From IMG/VR virus record IMGVR_UViG_3300025704_000035, positions 1 through 53,719 of that record: a DNA stretch of 53,719 nucleotides. One strand, 5' to 3'. A model generated the notes under the pieces. That model was given only the letters and a program-made list of their open reading frames with translations. It made no database searches and was not told the origin of the DNA. The stretch is from a virus. Positions 51,436-53,719 of the stretch are shown here, piece by piece (position 1 is the stretch's first letter; each line of letters begins with the position of its first letter). The position numbers and the translations under genes were made by a program.

Positions 51436-52377
51436 ATGAGTATGACGTTTAAAGAAGTTGCAGAGATGTATGTGCAACAACCGACAAAAAAGTATGCGCG
51501 TAAGCAGAAGCATTGCTTGCAGATAGTTGGCAAGATTTGCGAAAAAATTGGCAATGAACCTGTTGCTAAGTTTCAGCGCAAGCGCCCTGTCCTTGAGTAT
51601 GTGACAGCGGTTAGGGCACAGCCGTCAACTAGGCGTGCTGGTAAGTTGGTAAGTAATGGGTATGTAAATAGCCACATTGTTTTCCTTAGAGCAATTTTGG
51701 TTTTTGCAAGGGATGAGCTTGAGATTATTGATCGAGTTCCTTTGATTAAAACCTTAACGGAAAAGAAGCGTGACACATATCTTACGCCGGAACAGGTTCG
51801 TAATCTCATGCGTTGGTTGGATGAGTTGCGAGCAGACATGGTGGAATTTGCAGTTAATACAGGGCTGAGAAATAGCAATGTTCGATTATTAAAGTGGTCG
51901 GATCTTGCGGATGATTTATCAGCACTGTCTGTTAAGGCTGAAGATTCTAAGAACGGTGAAGCTACAGCGATCCCTTTAAATCCGGATGCGCGTCGTGTGT
52001 TGAGAAGACGTAAGTCCAAGTGTAGAAGTTTAGAGGATCGTTATCCTTATTTAAAAGGCAAGATAGATTATGTTTTTGCTAAGGAATCGAATCGCCGTGC
52101 AGTGAATGGTACGCCGTATGCAGACTGTAAGGCTGTGTCTGGTACGAACTGGCGTAAAGCGTGTCGTCAGGCAGGACTTCCAGATGATGTTGTGTTTCAT
52201 ACAATGAGGCATACATTTGCAAGCTGGCATTTACAGAGTGGAACGAGCGAGTCAACACTGCAAGAATTGGGTAATTGGCAAAGCGAGCGTTCAATGAAAA
52301 GGTATGGTCATCTGTCGATGAAATTTAAGAAAGAGGCGGCTGGCAATATCAGTGGATTATTGAGGGGTAATCTTTAA
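51436..52377 (+). CDS. int: Tyrosine-family integrase
   Basis: 313 aa. N-terminal SAM-like core-binding domain (YVQQPTKKYARKQKHCLQIV), then the catalytic domain: R145 (NTGLRNSNVRLLKW), K172, H255 and R258 (HTMRHTFASWH), W281 (LGNWQS; His is replaced here) and Y290 (MKRYGHLS). Catalyses site-specific recombination between attP and the host tRNA-Gly gene. The attP core is about 160 bp downstream. AAGGAGG lies 7 nt before the ATG. Confidence 0.92.
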   Translation: MSMTFKEVAEMYVQQPTKKYARKQKHCLQIVGKICEKIGNEPVAKFQRKRPVLEYVTAVRAQPSTRRAGKLVSNGYVNSHIVFLRAILVFARDELEIIDRVPLIKTLTEKKRDTYLTPEQVRNLMRWLDELRADMVEFAVNTGLRNSNVRLLKWSDLADDLSALSVKAEDSKNGEATAIPLNPDARRVLRRRKSKCRSLEDRYPYLKGKIDYVFAKESNRRAVNGTPYADCKAVSGTNWRKACRQAGLPDDVVFHTMRHTFASWHLQSGTSESTLQELGNWQSERSMKRYGHLSMKFKKEAAGNISGLLRGNL

Positions 52378-52535
52378 TAATTTACAGAATGGTGTTGACC
52401 TTAACCTGAAGTATTAGTTAGCCAACACCTTAACTTGGGTACTGTTTATTTATACAGAAGCCCGCAACCTAGAGAAGGTTACGGTAAGCGACAAAAAAAT
52501 CACATGTAAGTAGTTGATTTTATTGCCAAAAAAAT

Positions 52536-52581
52536 TGGAGCGGGAAACGAGATTCGAACTCGCGACCTCAACCTTGGCAAG
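52536..52581 (-). other. attP: attP core: 3' half of tRNA-Gly(GCC)
   Basis: On the minus strand the 46 bases run CTTGCCAAGG (anticodon loop with GCC) through the T-arm GAGTTCGAATCTCG to TTCCCGCTCCA. They match the 3' half of gammaproteobacterial tRNA-Gly(GCC) closely from memory of the E. coli gene. Integration here would rebuild an intact tRNA gene. The 5' half is absent, so this is not a working tRNA. Confidence 0.85.
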
Positions 52582-52659
52582 ATGTCGGCATGTGATCCCT
52601 TATAAATCAATAACTTACGAGAGACTCATCAGAAATGTCGTAAAATTGTTGACCGTAAC

Positions 52660-52679
52660 CTTTCCTTAAAAGAAAGGTC
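52660..52679 (+). promoter_or_regulatory. Hairpin over the ribosome site of the 65-aa gene
   Basis: ACCTTTC and GAAAGGT can pair across CTTAAAA, burying the AAAGG ribosome site of the gene at 52687 and overlapping the rightmost arm-type repeat. Translation may be regulated by this fold or by transcription through it. Confidence 0.4.
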
Positions 52680-52686
52680 TTAAATA

Positions 52687-52884
52687 ATGAAAAATACTGA
52701 TAAATTAATTGCCGATATAAACAAGTTTGCAGACCAAAAAATCAAAGAAACAAAGCGAGATGTAAGCGTGATAAAAGGCATGGTGTTTGACTACCTTGGG
52801 CAGGAAGCATGCACTCTAAAAAACTGGCATGTAGCCGCTTGGATTCTTATAACCATATTATTTTGTTCTTCTACCTCTATATAA
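52687..52884 (+). CDS. Small membrane protein, 65 aa
   Basis: Charged helical start (LIADINKFADQKIKETKRD), then one C-terminal hydrophobic segment (WHVAAWILITILFCSST). GAAAGG lies 8 nt before the ATG but in a hairpin. Placed just downstream of attP: after integration it would lie at the prophage end and could be a prophage-expressed gene. Function unknown. Confidence 0.55.
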   Translation: MKNTDKLIADINKFADQKIKETKRDVSVIKGMVFDYLGQEACTLKNWHVAAWILITILFCSSTSI

Positions 52885-52946
52885 CTAAAAGTTATAACGG
52901 GTATAAAAACAAAGCATTTCCCCTAGTAGTAAGTAGCACTTAGAAT

Positions 52947-52977
52947 GCCTCTTCATTAACCCGAAGAGGCTTTTTTT
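52947..52977 (+). terminator. Intrinsic terminator between the attP region and the giant gene
   Basis: GCCTCTTC (52947-52954) pairs with GAAGAGGC (52963-52970), loop ATTAACCC, then T7. Ends rightward transcription before the convergent giant virion protein gene. Confidence 0.88.
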
Positions 52978-53050
52978 AGTGATTACAGTATGTGTTTTGG
53001 TAGTGTTTGGCTTGGCGTGTATAGGACTGCAAGACTTGAGGAAGAAGTAA

Positions 53051-53719
53051 CTACTTCCCCTCAGCCTTTCGGTATGCCTTGTTAAAGATATCAAAGATCT
53101 TGTTTTCATTAACTTCAAGCTCTTCAAGTAACTTTCTTCTTTTCTCCTCTCCTAATGAGCCGGCACCGTAGTTCTGTTTCTCAACCATTTTTCTTGTTTT
53201 AGAGATCCTTCTAAGGTCTCTGTTTGCCAGCTCGTAAAGATTCTTACCGTTATACTTGGGGTTAAGTAGCGGGATGAAATCTTTAAACTCTGTCTGAAGT
53301 CTAGCCACTTCCGTCACGTCTGTAGCTTCTTTAAATCTAGTTACAATTTTACGGGTCTCTTCCCAGTTCTCGTAAAACTCGAATCGGTCTGCATAATCTG
53401 AGGGCGACTCAAAGAAACCACCAACTAACGGGAGGTCTTGCTTACGGTAGTCTTCATCCGAAAGCATACGACCTGCAATATCAGTTGTCTGGCTACCAAA
53501 TCGACCCAAGCCGCCAAGGAAATACTCATAAGCATATTGCATCTTATCTGGATTGATAGATATGGATCCATCTCGGTACTTATCACCCCCAGTAGCATCG
53601 TTGAGGAACTCAGCCGGAACAGTAAACATCTTGTCGGTTGATCTTCGAGAGTTATAAGCATTGGCTCGGTCAACAAACAACGGGTTTTGCTCTATGTAGA
53701 TATCACTGCCAAAGAAGTT
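53051..53719 (-). CDS. Giant polyvalent internal virion protein, C-terminal 222 residues (open at window edge)
   Basis: Enters from the right edge and stops at 53051. Its frame is continuous with the 8932-1 piece once the 367-bp overlap is merged. The C-terminus is charged and helical, with RDLRRISKTRKMVEKQ and EEKRRKLLEELEVNENKIFDIFNKAYRKAEGK. This is the tail of the same ~3,077-aa protein, not a separate gene. Confidence 0.85.
   Translation of the reverse strand, partial: NFFGSDIYIEQNPLFVDRANAYNSRRSTDKMFTVPAEFLNDATGGDKYRDGSISINPDKMQYAYEYFLGGLGRFGSQTTDIAGRMLSDEDYRKQDLPLVGGFFESPSDYADRFEFYENWEETRKIVTRFKEATDVTEVARLQTEFKDFIPLLNPKYNGKNLYELANRDLRRISKTRKMVEKQNYGAGSLGEEKRRKLLEELEVNENKIFDIFNKAYRKAEGK
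53353..53719. repeat. Right copy of the near-identical terminal overlap
   Basis: Matches bases 1-367 with 9 substitutions. Relative to the left copy the encoded protein differs at two residues only (Ile for Met, Asp for Glu), which shows purifying selection between the two versions. Confidence 0.9.

Larger units (their letters stand above)
52378..52686. other. attP region with four arm-type repeats
   Basis: 309 nt without a gene, holding the attP core plus four copies of a short sequence: ACCTTAACCT (52398), ACCTTAACTT (52427), AAGGTTACGGT (52475, inverted) and ACCGTAACCTT (52652). Such repeats on both sides of the core are what integrase arm-binding sites look like. A GGTGTTG/CAACACC hairpin (52391/52424) follows the integrase. 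Confidence 0.6.

Noticed and set aside
52536-52581. A tRNA gene
   Set aside because: Only the 3' half from the anticodon loop is present; the acceptor 5' strand and D-arm are missing, so it is an attachment-site fragment.
52979-53050. Tiny hydrophobic frame starting at a GTG after the terminator
   Set aside because: It starts directly behind the T-run with no ribosome site or promoter; too weak to call.

Overview
The window is one genome's worth of a temperate, short-tailed (podovirus-like) tailed phage, most likely of a marine gammaproteobacterium. Grounds: a P22-type head set (small and large terminase, ~660-aa portal, scaffold, ~300-aa coat protein), podovirus-style internal virion proteins ending in a ~3,077-aa polyvalent protein, no tape measure or contractile sheath, a tyrosine integrase, and an attP core matching the 3' half of a gammaproteobacterial-type tRNA-Gly(GCC) gene. 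Lysine-rich small proteins of the DUF6321 type, an S74 tail fibre and a GNAT gene in the tail module are typical of marine phages. I recognise no phage DNA or RNA polymerase, so both are presumably supplied by the host. Bases 1-367 repeat at 53353-53719 with 9 mismatches; the two ends lie in the same gene and the same frame, so the molecule closes as a circle of about 53,352 bp.

Layout. (1) 53719-53051 and 8932-1, minus strand: the giant virion protein split by the window ends. (2) 8944-36371, minus strand: the late block. In transcription order it runs XhlA-like membrane protein, TerS, small basic proteins, DUF5675-like protein, HNH-like protein, TerL, portal, scaffold, coat, connectors, fibre and receptor-region proteins, a cassette of secreted and membrane proteins with a holin candidate, tail nozzle, a 1.5-kaa repeat-rich tail protein, GNAT, internal virion proteins. 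(3) 36467-43488, plus strand: an early operon of about 17 small genes plus an ArdC-like antirestriction protein. It starts with a ~340-nt structured leader RNA. Six type I hammerhead ribozymes sit between its genes and two intrinsic terminators lie inside it. (4) 47985-43442, minus strand: replication (initiator, primase-helicase) and nucleases. (5) 48180-52377, plus strand: XRE regulator, annealing protein, YqaJ exonuclease, SSB, a CsrA-like protein with insertions, integrase. (6) 52378-53050: attP region, a small membrane-protein gene and a terminator.

How it fits together. A short operator-like sequence (TAATCTATAAG and close variants, spaced 20-21 bp) lies on both sides of the XRE regulator gene and upstream of the early operon, suggesting one repressor controls replication, recombination and early transcription. 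Early mRNA is probably cut by the hammerheads into short messages, each starting just upstream of a strong CCTGAGGAGG ribosome site. In all six ribozymes the stem II loop can pair with the strand just after stem I, and this pairing covaries. The structured leader followed by internal terminators suggests, but does not prove, RNA-based antitermination. The CsrA-like protein could add post-transcriptional control. The ribozyme array, the leader RNA and the CsrA-like protein are the most interesting parts of the window.
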